Below the pieces are notes generated by a model. That model ran no database searches. It was given only the letters and a program-made list of their open reading frames with translations, and was not told the origin of the DNA. Shown here one piece after another: positions 9,670 through 19,403 of a DNA stretch of 64,000 nucleotides (position 1 is its first letter; each line of letters begins with the position of its first letter). The translations under genes were made by a program, and so were the position numbers. Source of the DNA: Hydrogenophaga sp. PBL-H3 (GTDB lineage: Bacteria; Pseudomonadota; Gammaproteobacteria; Burkholderiales; Burkholderiaceae_C); assembly GCF_010104355.1 (NCBI RefSeq), contig NZ_CP044972.1:1364001-1428000 (forward strand), given 5' to 3'.

Positions 9670-11091
9670 TCAGGCAAATTGACGGACATCAACAAAATGA
9701 CCATGCACAGCCGCAGCGGCCGCCATGGCTGGGGAGACCAGGTGTGTGCGACCGCCGGCGCCTTGGCGCCCTTCGAAGTTGCGGTTGCTGGTGGAGGCGC
9801 AGCGCTCGCCCGGCTCCAGCCGGTCGGCGTTCATGGCCAGGCACATCGAACAGCCGGGTTCGCGCCACTCGAAGCCGGCGGCCTTGAATATCTCGTGCAG
9901 GCCTTCGCGCTCGGCTTGCGCTTTTACCAAGCCGGAGCCGGGCACCACCAACGCGAGCTTCACGTTCCTGGCCACTTTCTGGCCGAGCTTTTTGACCACG
10001 GCTGCGGCTTCCCGCATGTCTTCGATCCGGCTGTTGGTGCAGGAGCCGATGAAGACCTTGTCGACGAAGATGTCGTCGAGCGCCTTACCGGGTTGCAGCC
10101 CCATGTAGGTCAGGGCGCGTTCGATGGCGCCGCGCTTGTTGGCATCTTTTTCGCGGTCGGGATCGGGCACGTTGCCGTCGATGCCCAGCACCATCTCGGG
10201 TGATGTGCCCCAGGTCACCTGCGGCACGATTTGCGAGGCGTCGAGTTCGACCACGGCGTCGAACTTCGCGTCGACGTCGGACTGCAGCGTCTTCCAGTAG
10301 GCCACCGCGTGGTCCCATTCCATCCCGGTGGGCGAGAGCGGGCGGCCTTTGACGTAGTCGATGGTCTTGTCGTCCACCGCCACCAGGCCGGCGCGCGCGC
10401 CGCCTTCGATGGCCATGTTGCAGACCGTCATGCGGCCTTCGACGCTGAGCGCACGGATGGCTGAGCCGCCGAATTCGATGGTGTAACCGGTGCCGCCGGC
10501 GGTGCCGATCTTGCCGATGATGGCCAGCACGATGTCCTTTGCGGTGCAGCCCTTGGCGAGCTGACCGTCCACGCGCACCAGCATGTTTTTTGCCTTCTTG
10601 GCCAGCAGGGTCTGCGTGGCGAGCACGTGCTCCACCTCGCTGGTGCCGATGCCGTGGGCCAGCGCGCCGAACGCGCCGTGGGTGGAGGTGTGGCTGTCGC
10701 CGCAGACCACCGTCATGCCGGGCAGGGTGGCGCCGTTTTCAGGACCGATCACGTGCACGATGCCCTGGCGTTTGGACATGAAGGGGAAAAACGCCGCAGC
10801 GCCGAACTCGGCGATGTTGCTGTCCAGCGTGGTGATCTGTTCCTTGCTGATCGGGTCGGTGATGCCGTCGTAACCCAGTTCCCAGCCGGTGGTGGGTGTG
10901 TTGTGGTCGGCGGTGGCGACCACCGAGCTCACGCGCCAGACCTTGCGACCAGCCTGACGCAGTCCTTCAAACGCCTGCGGGCTGGTGACTTCGTGCACCA
11001 GGTGGCGGTCGATGTAGAGCACGGAGGTGCCGTCGTCTTCGGTGTGGACGACGTGTTCGTCCCAGATCTTGTCGTAGAGCGTGCGTGGCAT
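9670..11091 (-). CDS. leuC: 3-isopropylmalate dehydratase large subunit
   Basis: LeuC carries the [4Fe-4S] cluster of isopropylmalate isomerase in leucine synthesis. It has 473 residues. The N-terminus [12 protein letters not shown] is typical, and the cluster ligands lie in FIGSCTNSR and [10 protein letters not shown]. The conserved [14 protein letters not shown] and [14 protein letters not shown] motifs are present. It is the first structural gene of the operon leuC-entericidin-leuD-leuB(-asd). A LysR regulator ends only 28 bases upstream on the same strand, so the operon may share its transcript or be its target. Confidence 0.97.
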   Translation of the reverse strand: MPRTLYDKIWDEHVVHTEDDGTSVLYIDRHLVHEVTSPQAFEGLRQAGRKVWRVSSVVATADHNTPTTGWELGYDGITDPISKEQITTLDSNIAEFGAAAFFPFMSKRQGIVHVIGPENGATLPGMTVVCGDSHTSTHGAFGALAHGIGTSEVEHVLATQTLLAKKAKNMLVRVDGQLAKGCTAKDIVLAIIGKIGTAGGTGYTIEFGGSAIRALSVEGRMTVCNMAIEGGARAGLVAVDDKTIDYVKGRPLSPTGMEWDHAVAYWKTLQSDVDAKFDAVVELDASQIVPQVTWGTSPEMVLGIDGNVPDPDREKDANKRGAIERALTYMGLQPGKALDDIFVDKVFIGSCTNSRIEDMREAAAVVKKLGQKVARNVKLALVVPGSGLVKAQAEREGLHEIFKAAGFEWREPGCSMCLAMNADRLEPGERCASTSNRNFEGRQGAGGRTHLVSPAMAAAAAVHGHFVDVRQFA

Positions 11092-11119
11092 GGCGTTGGC
11101 TTTTTGCGAAGGGTTGATT

Positions 11120-12064
11120 TTATGCGGCTTGGCGGGTGGATTCTGCAGTCAGGTGGTCGACGAACAGCCGCGCGGTGGCGGGCAGGCTGGAGAAGTCGCG
11201 GGCCACCAGCACCAGCTGGCGCTGGGCCCAGGGATCGGTCAGCGGAAGTGCCTGTAGCGCGCCGCCCGTGTGCAGCAGGTCGAAGGCGCGCCCGGGCATC
11301 ACCCCTACGCCGAGGCCATTGGTGATCATTCGGCACATGGCATCCAGCCCGGTCACGCGGATGCGCACGCGCACGGTGGCGCCGGACTGGATGGCTGCCT
11401 GGTGCGTGATCAGGTGGATGGAGCTGTTGGCGTGCAGGCCCACATGGTCGAAGGGCAGGGATGCCTCGAACGCCACCGGACCGCCGTCGGCCAGCGCATG
11501 CCCTCGCGGTACCACCAGCACCAGGCTGTCCCGCCGGTAGGGAAGGCTCTGCAGGCCGCCAGTTCCCATCGCGCCGTTGCACAGGCCCAGGTCGGTCGCG
11601 CCCTCCTGCACAGCGCGCAGCACCTCGGGGCTGAGGTGCTCCTCCAGATCGACCTTGACCTGCGGGTGGCGGCGGGTAAAGGCGCCCAGGTCTTCGGGCA
11701 GGAATTGCACGATGGCCGAGATGCTGGCATGCACCCGCACATGACCCCGCACGCCGTCCGCGTACTCGGCCAGTTCGACCTGCATTTTCTCCAGCCCGAA
11801 CAGCACGGCGCGCGCGTGGTGCAGCAACCCTTCACCCGCTGGCGTGAGGCGCACGCCTCGCGTGTGCCGGTCCAGCAGGGTGGTGCCCAGCACCGCTTCG
11901 AGGTCTGACAGGCGTTTGCTGATGGCCGAAGCCGCGATGAACTCCCGCTCGGCCGCGCGGCCGATGCTGCCCAGCTCGCACACGGCCACGAAGAGCTGCA
12001 GCGAGGTGAGATCGATCTGGCGGGCAAAGTTGCGTTCGGACAGCATGGGGTTTTGACTTCTCAT
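11120..12064 (-). CDS. LysR-type transcriptional regulator upstream of leuC
   Basis: The protein has 314 residues. An N-terminal winged helix-turn-helix (about residues 18-77: [21 protein letters not shown], with [10 protein letters not shown] and [15 protein letters not shown] following) precedes a periplasmic-binding-fold effector domain (about 98-305). This is the standard LysR layout. The effector ligand cannot be read from the sequence. Its position directly before leuC on the same strand suggests it regulates, or is transcribed with, the leucine genes; the classical divergent LysR arrangement is absent. A second ATG six codons in (MLSERNF) is an alternative start. Family assignment is firm and the target is inference. 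Confidence 0.9.
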   Translation of the reverse strand: MRSQNPMLSERNFARQIDLTSLQLFVAVCELGSIGRAAEREFIAASAISKRLSDLEAVLGTTLLDRHTRGVRLTPAGEGLLHHARAVLFGLEKMQVELAEYADGVRGHVRVHASISAIVQFLPEDLGAFTRRHPQVKVDLEEHLSPEVLRAVQEGATDLGLCNGAMGTGGLQSLPYRRDSLVLVVPRGHALADGGPVAFEASLPFDHVGLHANSSIHLITHQAAIQSGATVRVRIRVTGLDAMCRMITNGLGVGVMPGRAFDLLHTGGALQALPLTDPWAQRQLVLVARDFSSLPATARLFVDHLTAESTRQAA

Positions 12065-12159
12065 TCGGAGAGGTCGGCTGCGAATTTTCCCTCAGATAGA
12101 CGTGTATTGACATCTCGAACTGCGATGACCGAGCTGCCGCATGACGAAGGCGTGGACAC

Positions 12160-12194
12160 AAAAAAGGCCCACTCGGTGGCGGGCCTTTTTTTAT
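12160..12194. terminator. Bidirectional rho-independent terminator after gltA
   Basis: An AAAAAAGGCCC arm (about 12160-12170) pairs with GGGCCTTTTTTT (about 12181-12192) around a short loop, with T-runs on both strands. It lies 15 bases beyond the gltA stop on the minus strand and ends the sdhCDAB-sdhE-gltA operon. Confidence 0.85.
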
Positions 12195-12208
12195 TGGGCG
12201 CTGGCCGG

Positions 12209-13519
12209 TCAGCGGCTGGCCAGGGGCTTGATGTCGCGACGCGGCGAGCCAGTGAACAACTGGCGCGGGCGGCCGATCTTGTACTCCGGGTCACCGATCA
12301 TTTCGTTGAGCTGGGCAATCCAGCCCACCGTGCGGGCCAGCGCGAAGATGCCGGTGAACAGGTTCACCGGGATGCCGATGGCGCGCTGCACGATGCCGGA
12401 GTAGAAGTCCACGTTCGGGTAGAGCTTGCGCGAGACGAAGTACTCGTCTTCCAGGGCGATCTTCTCGAGTTCCTTGGCGAGCTTGAACAGGGGGTCGTTT
12501 TCCAGGCCGAGCTCTTGCAGAACTTCGTTGCAGGTTTCCTGCATGAGCTTGGCGCGCGGGTCGTAGTTCTTGTACACGCGGTGGCCAAAGCCCATGAGCT
12601 TGACGCCGGAGTTCTTGTCCTTGACCTTCTCCATGAATTCGCCGACCTTGGACACGCCGCCCTGGCGCTGGATGTCTTCCAGCATGTTCAGGCAGGCTTC
12701 GTTGGCACCGCCGTGGGCAGGGCCCCACAGGCAGGCGACGCCGGCTGCGATGGCTGCAAACGGGTTGGTGCCCGACGAGCCGCACAGACGCACGGTGGAA
12801 GTGGACGCGTTCTGCTCGTGATCTGCGTGCAGGATGAAGATGCGGTCGAGGGCGCGCTCAAGCACCGGGTTGACCACGTACTCTTCGCAAGGCGTGCCGA
12901 ACATCATGCGCAGGAAGTTGCCCGAGTAGCTCAGGTCGTTCTTCGGGTACATGTAAGGCTGGCCGATACCGTACTTGTACGACATGGCCACCAGCGTCGG
13001 CATCTTGGCGATCAGGCGGATGGCTGCGATCTCGCGGTGCTTCGGATTGTTGATGTCGGTGCTGTCGTGGTAAAAGGCCGAGAGTCCGCCGACCAGCCCC
13101 GTGAGCACGGCCATGGGGTGGGCGTCACGGCGGAAACCGCGCAGGAAAAACTGCATCTGCTCGTTCACCATGGTGTGGTTGATCACGAGCTTGTGGAAAG
13201 CCTTGCGCTCCTGCTCGTTGGGCAGTTCGCCGTTGAGCAGCAGGTGGCAGGTGTCGAGGTAATCGCACTGGGTGGCGAGCTGTTCGATGGGGTAGCCGCG
13301 GTACAGCAGTTCGCCCTTGTCGCCATCGATGTAGGTGATGGCCGACTGGCAGGATGCCGTTGACAGAAAGCCCGGGTCATAAGTGAACATGCCCGTCTGC
13401 GCGTACAGCTTGCGGATGTCCACGACATCCGGGCCAATGCTGCCGGCGTACACGGGCAGGTCGACGCTGGGGCTGCCGTTGGAGAACGACAGGGTGGCTT
13501 TGTTGTCTACGAGTTTCAT
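12209..13519 (-). CDS. gltA: Citrate synthase
   Basis: GltA condenses oxaloacetate and acetyl-CoA to citrate, the entry step of the TCA cycle. It has 436 residues and belongs to the long, hexameric proteobacterial type. The catalytic residues are visible in [10 protein letters not shown] and [14 protein letters not shown] (histidines) and PNVDFYSG (aspartate). The N-terminal beta region ([20 protein letters not shown]) is that of the NADH-sensitive Gram-negative enzymes. Its ATG overlaps the sdhE stop, making it the last gene of the succinate dehydrogenase operon. It is followed by a strong terminator. Confidence 0.97.
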   Translation of the reverse strand: MKLVDNKATLSFSNGSPSVDLPVYAGSIGPDVVDIRKLYAQTGMFTYDPGFLSTASCQSAITYIDGDKGELLYRGYPIEQLATQCDYLDTCHLLLNGELPNEQERKAFHKLVINHTMVNEQMQFFLRGFRRDAHPMAVLTGLVGGLSAFYHDSTDINNPKHREIAAIRLIAKMPTLVAMSYKYGIGQPYMYPKNDLSYSGNFLRMMFGTPCEEYVVNPVLERALDRIFILHADHEQNASTSTVRLCGSSGTNPFAAIAAGVACLWGPAHGGANEACLNMLEDIQRQGGVSKVGEFMEKVKDKNSGVKLMGFGHRVYKNYDPRAKLMQETCNEVLQELGLENDPLFKLAKELEKIALEDEYFVSRKLYPNVDFYSGIVQRAIGIPVNLFTGIFALARTVGWIAQLNEMIGDPEYKIGRPRQLFTGSPRRDIKPLASR

Positions 13520-13827
13520 GCAGGTTCCTCGGATGATGGGAGAGGTCGCGGGCCGCGCAGCAGTGCAAGCACCTGCGTCACGTCCGCGCGTTCGAGATCG
13601 CCCTGAAGGGGCTTTCGGCCGAGCAGCAGATCCAGCAGGTCGTTGTCGGACAAGTCCATCAAGGCCCCGAGTGCATCGGCTTGGCGCACGGTTAAGCCAG
13701 ATTCATGCCTGGCGAAGAATCGCTCGATGAACAGATCGTTCTCGAGCAGGCCACGGCGACACCGCCAGCGCAGTTTGCTCAGCGCGCGCTCGTCCAGCAA
13801 AGGATCGTGCAGGTCGGTGTCGGTCAT
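13516..13827 (-). CDS. sdhE: Succinate dehydrogenase assembly factor SdhE
   Basis: SdhE (SdhAF2/YgfY family) promotes covalent FAD attachment to SdhA. The 103-residue protein carries the diagnostic RGxxE motif in [18 protein letters not shown] (residues 20-37). It also has the helical [14 protein letters not shown] segment typical of the family. It lies between sdhB (17 bases upstream) and gltA (ATGA overlap), exactly where its substrate complex is encoded. The ATG at 13827 is preferred; the open frame continues upstream into sdhB without family similarity. Confidence 0.94.
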   Translation of the reverse strand: MTDTDLHDPLLDERALSKLRWRCRRGLLENDLFIERFFARHESGLTVRQADALGALMDLSDNDLLDLLLGRKPLQGDLERADVTQVLALLRGPRPLPSSEEPA

Positions 13828-13844
13828 GGGGTCGGGGCGCGCGC

Positions 13845-14549
13845 TCAGACCGAGCGCATCACCATCATTTCCTTGATCTTGCCGATGGCCTTCGTGGGGT
13901 TCAAACCCTTGGGGCAGACGTCGACGCAGTTCATGATGGTGTGGCAGCGGAACAGGCGGTACGGGTCTTCGAGGTTGTCCAGCCGCTCGGCCGTGCCCTG
14001 GTCGCGGCTGTCGGCGATGAAGCGGTAGGCCTGCAGCAGGCCGGCCGGGCCGACGAACTTGTCCGGGTTCCACCAGAAGCTGGGGCAGCTCGTGGAGCAA
14101 CTCGCGCACAGGATGCACTCGTACAGGCCGTTGAGCTCGTCGCGTTCTTCGGGGCTCTGCAGGCGTTCCTTTTCAGGCGGCACGGTGTCGTTGATCAGGT
14201 ACGGCTTGATGCTGTTGTACTGCTTGAAGAACAGCGTCATGTCCACGATCAGGTCGCGCACCACGGGCAGGCCGGGCAGCGGCTTGAGCGTGATCACGCC
14301 GGGCAGCGTGTTCATGTTGGTCAGGCAGGCCAGACCGTTCTTGCCGTTGATGTTCATTGCGTCCGAGCCACACACGCCTTCGCGGCAGGAGCGGCGGAAC
14401 GAGATGGAGGGATCCACCGCTTTCAGCTTCATCAGTGCGTCCAGCAGCATGCGTTCGTGGCCGTCGAGTTCCACCTCGATGGTCTGCATGTAGGGTTTGG
14501 CGTCCTTTTCGGGGTCGTAGCGGTAGATCTTGAAGGTGCGTTTGGCCAT
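13845..14549 (-). CDS. sdhB: Succinate dehydrogenase iron-sulfur subunit
   Basis: SdhB passes electrons from the SdhA flavin to quinone through three iron-sulfur clusters. It has 234 residues. Cluster ligands are visible in order. The [2Fe-2S] set is SCREGVCGSDAMNINGKNGL followed by AC. Next come CILCASCSTSCP for the [4Fe-4S] cluster and CHTIMNCVDVCPKGLNP for the [3Fe-4S]/[4Fe-4S] set. It acts at the inner face of the cytoplasmic membrane. It lies 24 bases after sdhA and is followed by sdhE. Confidence 0.97.
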   Translation of the reverse strand: MAKRTFKIYRYDPEKDAKPYMQTIEVELDGHERMLLDALMKLKAVDPSISFRRSCREGVCGSDAMNINGKNGLACLTNMNTLPGVITLKPLPGLPVVRDLIVDMTLFFKQYNSIKPYLINDTVPPEKERLQSPEERDELNGLYECILCASCSTSCPSFWWNPDKFVGPAGLLQAYRFIADSRDQGTAERLDNLEDPYRLFRCHTIMNCVDVCPKGLNPTKAIGKIKEMMVMRSV

Positions 14550-14573
14550 GAGGTTGCTCCAGTGCGTGGGTGC

Positions 14574-16379
14574 TTAGAAGGTGCGAACCTTGGGCGGGAC
14601 GGATTCAACCGTCAGCGGCTTCAAGTTCACGGCCTTGTAGGTCAGGCTGTTGTCGGCGCTGTGCCAGAGCGTGTGCTTCATCCACTCGGCGTCGTTGCGG
14701 CCCAGCGGGAACTGCGCGTCGTCGGCGGGGCGCTCGTAATCGTTGACCGTGTGGGCGCCGCGGCATTCGTGGCGGGCGGCGGCCGAGGTCATGGTGGCCT
14801 GGGCGCACTCGATCAGGTTTTCCACTTCCAGCGCTTCGATGCGCGCGGTGTTGAACACCTTGGACTTGTCCTTGAGTCCGATGCTGTTGACGCGGGCACG
14901 CATGGCGTTGATCTTGGCAACGCCTTCGTCCATGCTGGCCTGGGTGCGGAACACGCCGGCGTGTTGCTGCATGGCGGCGCGCAGGTCGTTGGCCACGTCT
15001 TGCGCGTATTCACCGTCGGTCGCGTTGTCCAGTCGGGCCAGACGCGCCAGGGTCTTGTCGGCGGCATCGGCCGGCAGCGGCTTGTGCGTCTTGTTCTTGT
15101 CGTTGAACTGCACGATGTGGTTGCCAGCCGCGCGTCCGAAGACCAGCAGGTCCAGCAGCGAGTTGGTGCCCAGGCGGTTGGCTCCGTGCACGCTCACGCA
15201 GGAGCATTCGCCCACGGCGTAGAGGCCGTTGACGACTTGCTGGTTGCCCTGGCCGTCGGGGGTGACGACCTGGCCATTGATGTTGGTCGGGATGCCACCC
15301 ATCTGGTAGTGGATGGTGGGCACCACGGGAATCGGTTCGCGCGTGATGTCCACGTTGGCGAAGTTCACGCCGATCTCGTACACCGAGGGCAGGCGCTTGT
15401 GAATGGTCTCCGCGCCCAGGTGGTCGAGCTTGAGCAGCACGTAGTCCTTGTTCGGACCACAGCCGCGGCCTTCCTTGATCTCCTGGTCCATGCAGCGGCT
15501 GACGAAGTCGCGCGGGGCCAGGTCTTTCAGCGTGGGCGCATAGCGCTCCATGAATCGCTCGCCTTCGCTGTTGAGCAGAATCGCGCCTTCGCCACGGCAG
15601 CCTTCGGTCAGCAGCACGCCGGCTCCGGCCACGCCGGTGGGGTGGAACTGCCAGAACTCCATGTCTTCCAGCGGGATGCCGGCGCGTGCCGCCATGCCCA
15701 GGCCGTCGCCGGTGTTGATGAAGGCGTTGGTGGAGGCCGCGAAGATGCGGCCCGCGCCGCCGGTGGCCAGCAGCGTGGTCTTGGCTTCCAGCACGTAGGT
15801 TTCGCCGGTCTCCATTTCCAGCGCGGTCACGCCAAGCACGTCGCCGCTGGCGTCGCGGATCAGGTCCAGCGCCATCCATTCAACAAAGAAGGTGGTGCGC
15901 GCCTGCACGTTTTGCTGGTAGAGCGTGTGCAGCATGGCGTGACCGGTGCGGTCGGCCGCAGCACAGGCGCGTTGCACCGGCTTCTCACCGTAGTTGGCCG
16001 TGTGGCCACCAAACGGACGCTGGTAGATCGTGCCGTCGGGGTTGCGGTCGAACGGCATGCCGAAGTGTTCCAGTTCGTACACGACCTTGGGCGCTTCGCG
16101 GCACATGAACTCGATCGCATCCTGGTCGCCGAGCCAGTCGGAACCCTTGATGGTGTCGTAGAAGTGGTAGTGCCAGTTGTCCTCGTTCATGTTGCCCAGC
16201 GAGGCGCCGATGCCGCCTTGCGCAGCCACCGTGTGCGAGCGGGTCGGAAACACCTTGGAGAGCACGGCCACCTTGAGGCCGGCGCGCGCCAGCTGCAGCG
16301 AGGCACGCATGCCGGAGCCGCCAGCGCCGACGATGACGACGTCGAACTGACGCTTGGGGAGATTTGCGGTTGCGGTCAT
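14574..16379 (-). CDS. sdhA: Succinate dehydrogenase flavoprotein subunit
   Basis: SdhA oxidises succinate to fumarate using covalently bound FAD. It has 601 residues. The N-terminal dinucleotide fold VVIVGAGGSGMRASLQLA is followed by the FAD-linking histidine in RSHTVAAQGG. Substrate and FAD residues occur in HPTGVAGAGVLLTEGCRGEG and QEIKEGRGCGPNKDYVLL. The C-terminus VPPKVRTF is typical of proteobacterial SdhA. It begins four bases after the sdhD stop in the sdhC-D-A-B-E-gltA operon. Confidence 0.98.
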   Translation of the reverse strand: MTATANLPKRQFDVVIVGAGGSGMRASLQLARAGLKVAVLSKVFPTRSHTVAAQGGIGASLGNMNEDNWHYHFYDTIKGSDWLGDQDAIEFMCREAPKVVYELEHFGMPFDRNPDGTIYQRPFGGHTANYGEKPVQRACAAADRTGHAMLHTLYQQNVQARTTFFVEWMALDLIRDASGDVLGVTALEMETGETYVLEAKTTLLATGGAGRIFAASTNAFINTGDGLGMAARAGIPLEDMEFWQFHPTGVAGAGVLLTEGCRGEGAILLNSEGERFMERYAPTLKDLAPRDFVSRCMDQEIKEGRGCGPNKDYVLLKLDHLGAETIHKRLPSVYEIGVNFANVDITREPIPVVPTIHYQMGGIPTNINGQVVTPDGQGNQQVVNGLYAVGECSCVSVHGANRLGTNSLLDLLVFGRAAGNHIVQFNDKNKTHKPLPADAADKTLARLARLDNATDGEYAQDVANDLRAAMQQHAGVFRTQASMDEGVAKINAMRARVNSIGLKDKSKVFNTARIEALEVENLIECAQATMTSAAARHECRGAHTVNDYERPADDAQFPLGRNDAEWMKHTLWHSADNSLTYKAVNLKPLTVESVPPKVRTF

Positions 16380-16383
16380 TGCT

Positions 16384-16749
16384 TCAGAGCCTCCAGAGAA
16401 CTTGAACAGCCCAGCCCAGGCAGGACAGGAGCCAAACCATGGTGAACACGTGCAACACCAGGCGGATGCCGGCGGGCTTGACGTAGTCCATCCAGATGTC
16501 CCGCATGCCGACCCACACGTGGTAGGTCAGGGCGAGGAAGACGGCGAAGGTCAGCGCCTTCATCCACTGGGCGGCGAAGATGCCGGCCCAGCCCTCGTAG
16601 CCCAGCGGGCCACTGGTGAACAGCACCTGCACCAGCAGGATCAGGGTGAACACCGCCATGATCGCGGCGGTGATGCGCTGGGCGAGCCAGTCGCGCAGGC
16701 CGTAGTGGGCGCCGGTGACGACGCGTTTGGAACCGTAATTGACAGACAT
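16384..16749 (-). CDS. sdhD: Succinate dehydrogenase membrane anchor subunit
   Basis: SdhD, with SdhC, anchors the complex in the membrane and forms the quinone and haem b site. The 121-residue protein has three predicted transmembrane helices (about 27-47, 62-80 and 95-117). The GLRDWLAQRITA stretch and the histidine in LTYHVWVGMRDIWMDYV, the likely haem ligand, are typical. It lies 30 bases after sdhC. Sequence divergence is normal for this subunit; operon position makes the call firm. Confidence 0.93.
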   Translation of the reverse strand: MSVNYGSKRVVTGAHYGLRDWLAQRITAAIMAVFTLILLVQVLFTSGPLGYEGWAGIFAAQWMKALTFAVFLALTYHVWVGMRDIWMDYVKPAGIRLVLHVFTMVWLLSCLGWAVQVLWRL

Positions 16750-16779
16750 CTTGTGGGGTCCTTGTGTGGGTTCGCGGGA

Positions 16780-17211
16780 TCAGTACAGGCCGAACAGCTT
16801 GGCGCCGAGCAGCACGGTCAGGCCGATGCTGACCACCAGCGTGAAGATGGCGGAGGACTTGCCGAACTCCTTGGTGACGGCGTGGCGCGCGTCCATGTAG
16901 AGGTGGCGAACGCCGGCAATCAGGTGGTGCAGGTAGGCCCAGATCAGTGCCAGCACCACGAGCTTGAAGAACCACCCCGGCACGAAGCCCAGGCCCGCCG
17001 AGAAGGCTGCGCTGAAGCGGTCGAAGGAAATCTCTGAGGACACCGAGGTGTCGAACAGCCAGACGATCAAGGGCAACAGGATGAACATCAGGCCACCGCT
17101 GGCGCGGTGCAGGATCGAGACCCAGCCCGCGGGCGGCAGGCGGTAGGTGGTGAGATCCTTGAATGCGTTGATGTTGCGGAACTCGGGCCGCTTTTTGGTC
17201 AACTCGGTCAT
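16780..17211 (-). CDS. sdhC: Succinate dehydrogenase cytochrome b556 subunit
   Basis: This is the first gene of the succinate dehydrogenase operon. The protein has 143 residues from the ATG at 17211. The conserved RPEFRNINAF-like start and quinone-site SILHRASGG motif are seen. Three helices follow (about 28-50, 70-93 and 115-140), and histidines in YLHHLIAGVRHLYMD provide the haem ligand. The frame is open for 35 codons upstream, but those residues do not resemble the family. The 163-bp gap to the GntR gene must hold the operon promoter; a TAGAAT box on the minus strand (17297-17302) is a possible -10 but has no clear -35. Confidence 0.94.
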   Translation of the reverse strand: MTELTKKRPEFRNINAFKDLTTYRLPPAGWVSILHRASGGLMFILLPLIVWLFDTSVSSEISFDRFSAAFSAGLGFVPGWFFKLVVLALIWAYLHHLIAGVRHLYMDARHAVTKEFGKSSAIFTLVVSIGLTVLLGAKLFGLY

Positions 17212-17374
17212 GGTGGGGACTTTCTTGCGCAGAGGGGATGCGGGGTAGGGATGTCGGTGGTGTAACGCGTTGGTAACCGAAACCACCGAGTGGCAAATTC
17301 TATTGCAATGCACCAATGGTCAGGCTGACAGCCAATGCAGGCGCGGGGCTATCAAGGACGTAGCAGCGCACGCT

Positions 17375-18184
17375 TCAGCTGAGTTCATTGCGGTAGTGAC
17401 GGGCATCGGTGCGGTACAGGCCGCGACGCAACTCCATCGGAGTGTCGTTGTAGGTGAAGGCCAGGCGCTCGACGCTGAGCAGCGGAGAGCCTTCGGCCAC
17501 GCCGAGCAGGCCCGCGCTCTCGCCGTCCGCGGCAACGGCCTTGATCTTCTCGACCGCACGCACCATGCGCACGCCGAACTGGGCTTCAAACAGGGCGTAC
17601 ATCGGCCCCTTGTCGTCCGACAGGGTCTCGATGGTCAGGCCCTTGAACGGCACGCCGGGCAGCCAGAGGTCTTCGAGGATGGCGGGCACCTGGGCAAAGG
17701 TGAGCACGCGCTTGACCTGCAGCACCGGGTCGCCGGTGCGCAAGGCAAGCTGGCGCGCCACCTCGGCGGGCGCGCGCAGGCGGCGGCATTCGATGATGCG
17801 GCGCTCTGCGGGGCCCTGGTCTTCCAGCGATCCGGTGTCGGGCAGCAGGCGCAAGAAACGGTACTGGATGTGCTGCTCGGAGTGCGTGGCAACAAAGGTG
17901 CCTTTGCCCTGGCGGCGCACCAGCAGGTTGTCGGTGGCAAGCTCGTCGATGGCCTTGCGCACCGTGCCCTGGCTCACCTTGTAGCGGGCCGCCAGGTCGA
18001 ATTCGCTCGGGATCATGTCGCCGGGCTTCCACTCGCTGGCCTGCAGGCTGCGCAGGATGAGCGTCTTGATCTGCTGGTAGAGCGGGCTGAACGCCGGCGC
18101 GGAGTGTTCAAACGCGCCAACGTCGGCTGCCGTGCGGCCGTCGTTCGGTGTGGCGTCTGGGATGCTGATGGGGGTCGTGGCCAT
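17375..18184 (-). CDS. GntR-family regulator with UTRA domain, divergent from mdh
   Basis: The protein has 269 residues. A GntR winged helix-turn-helix spans about 33-100 (PLYQQIKTLILRSL, PSEFDLAARYKVSQGTVRKA and LVRRQGKGTFVA). A UTRA/HutC-type effector domain follows (about 125-265). The gene is divergent from mdh-citE-acnB and lies upstream of the sdh-gltA operon on the same strand. It is therefore well placed to regulate TCA cycle genes. A perfect palindrome lies between the -35 and -10 of its own promoter, which predicts autorepression. The effector is not readable; a TCA-related organic acid is a reasonable inference. Confidence 0.92.
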   Translation of the reverse strand: MATTPISIPDATPNDGRTAADVGAFEHSAPAFSPLYQQIKTLILRSLQASEWKPGDMIPSEFDLAARYKVSQGTVRKAIDELATDNLLVRRQGKGTFVATHSEQHIQYRFLRLLPDTGSLEDQGPAERRIIECRRLRAPAEVARQLALRTGDPVLQVKRVLTFAQVPAILEDLWLPGVPFKGLTIETLSDDKGPMYALFEAQFGVRMVRAVEKIKAVAADGESAGLLGVAEGSPLLSVERLAFTYNDTPMELRRGLYRTDARHYRNELS

Positions 18185-18222
18185 GATTTTGGGCGCGCCA
18201 GGTGGGCGCGCACGGAGGTCGA

Positions 18223-18250
18223 ATCATATCTTATATAAGACATAAGACAA
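18223..18250 (-). promoter_or_regulatory. Promoter of the GntR regulator gene, occupied by a palindrome
   Basis: On the minus strand TTGTCT (18245-18250), a 16-base spacer and TATGAT (18223-18228) make a good sigma-70 promoter, about 39 bases before the GntR start codon. The spacer contains the whole palindrome at 18229-18240, so a bound repressor would block RNA polymerase. Confidence 0.6.
18229..18240. promoter_or_regulatory. Perfect palindrome, probable GntR operator
   Basis: TCTTATATAAGA is a perfect 12-bp palindrome. A further half-site-like ATAAGAC follows at 18242-18248. It lies between a GntR gene and mdh, overlaps the regulator's promoter and sits 11 bases upstream of the mdh -35. 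GntR proteins usually bind such short AT-rich palindromes. Binding by this regulator is inferred from position. Confidence 0.65.
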
Positions 18251-18251
18251 A

Positions 18252-18281
18252 TTGACGTATCAGGGTTTGCGAGGGTACACT
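18252..18281 (+). promoter_or_regulatory. Sigma-70 promoter of mdh
   Basis: TTGACG (18252-18257), an 18-base spacer and TACACT (18276-18281) form a near-consensus promoter pointing at mdh. It leaves a leader of about 110 bases before the ATG at 18399. The adjacent palindrome would sit near -53 of this promoter. Confidence 0.6.
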
Positions 18282-18398
18282 CTTCGCCTGACCTTGACCC
18301 ACCAGCGGCGCGTCTTCCGCCCGCTTCTGTCGCCTTTGTCTCGGGGTGTTCCCTCCCCAACCCCATCCCCTTCCTCGTCTCATTCTGGAGTTCTCACC

Positions 18399-19385
18399 AT
18401 GCACAAGAAGCCCGTTCGTGTTGCCGTCACCGGCGCCGCTGGCCAGATCGGTTACGCCCTGCTGTTTCGCATCGCTTCTGGCGAAATGCTGGGCAAAGAC
18501 CAGCCCGTGATCCTGCAATTGCTGGAGGTGCCGGTGGATGGACCGCAGAAAGCGCTCAAGGGCGTGATGATGGAACTGGAAGACTGCGCGTTCCCGCTGC
18601 TGGTGGGCATGGAAGCCCACAGCGACCCGATGACCGCGTTCAAGGACACCGACTACGCGCTGCTGGTCGGTTCGATGCCCCGCAAGGCCGGCATGGAGCG
18701 CGCCGAGCTGCTGGCCATCAACGGCGCCATCTTCACCGCGCAGGGCAAGGCGCTCAATGCCGTGGCCTCGCGCAATGTCAAGGTGCTGGTGGTCGGCAAT
18801 CCCGCCAACACCAACGCGTACATCGCGATGAAGAGCGCGCCCGACCTGAACCCCGGCAACTTCACCGCCATGCTGCGCCTGGACCACAACCGCGCCCTGA
18901 GCCAGATCGCCGCCAAGACCGGCAAGGCCGTGGCCAGCATCAAGAAACTGGCCGTGTGGGGCAACCACTCGCCCACCATGTACGCCGACTACCGCTTCGC
19001 CACCATCGACGGCGCCTCGGTCAAGGACATGATCAACGACCAGGTCTGGAACAAGGACGTGTTCCTGCCGACCGTGGGCAAGCGTGGCGCCGCCATCATC
19101 GAAGCGCGCGGCCTGTCGTCGGCCGCATCCGCTGCCAACGCTGCCATCGACCACATGCGCGACTGGGCGCTGGGCACGAAGGGCGAGTGGGTCACCATGG
19201 GCATTCCTTCGCAAGGCTGGTATGGCATTCCGAAGGACATCATGTTCGGCTTCCCCGTCACCTGCGACAACGGCGAGTACAAGGTCGTCGAAGGCCTGGA
19301 CATCGACGCCTTCTCGCAGGAGTGCATCAACAAGACCCTGGCCGAGCTGCAGGGTGAACAAGACGGTGTGAAGCACCTGCTGTAA
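18399..19385 (+). CDS. mdh: Malate dehydrogenase
   Basis: Mdh oxidises malate to oxaloacetate with NAD+ in the TCA cycle. The protein has 328 residues and belongs to the cytosolic-type (LDH/MDH group 2) enzymes common in Burkholderiales. The NAD loop [20 protein letters not shown] and the substrate arginines in [14 protein letters not shown] and LDHNRA are seen, with the catalytic histidine in [13 protein letters not shown]. The ATG at 18399 follows GGAG (18387-18390). The frame is open further upstream but the extra residues are not family-like. It starts a plus-strand group with the CitE-like gene and acnB. Confidence 0.97.
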   Translation: MHKKPVRVAVTGAAGQIGYALLFRIASGEMLGKDQPVILQLLEVPVDGPQKALKGVMMELEDCAFPLLVGMEAHSDPMTAFKDTDYALLVGSMPRKAGMERAELLAINGAIFTAQGKALNAVASRNVKVLVVGNPANTNAYIAMKSAPDLNPGNFTAMLRLDHNRALSQIAAKTGKAVASIKKLAVWGNHSPTMYADYRFATIDGASVKDMINDQVWNKDVFLPTVGKRGAAIIEARGLSSAASAANAAIDHMRDWALGTKGEWVTMGIPSQGWYGIPKDIMFGFPVTCDNGEYKVVEGLDIDAFSQECINKTLAELQGEQDGVKHLL

Positions 19386-19403
19386 CCGGCTGGTAACTGC
19401 GCA

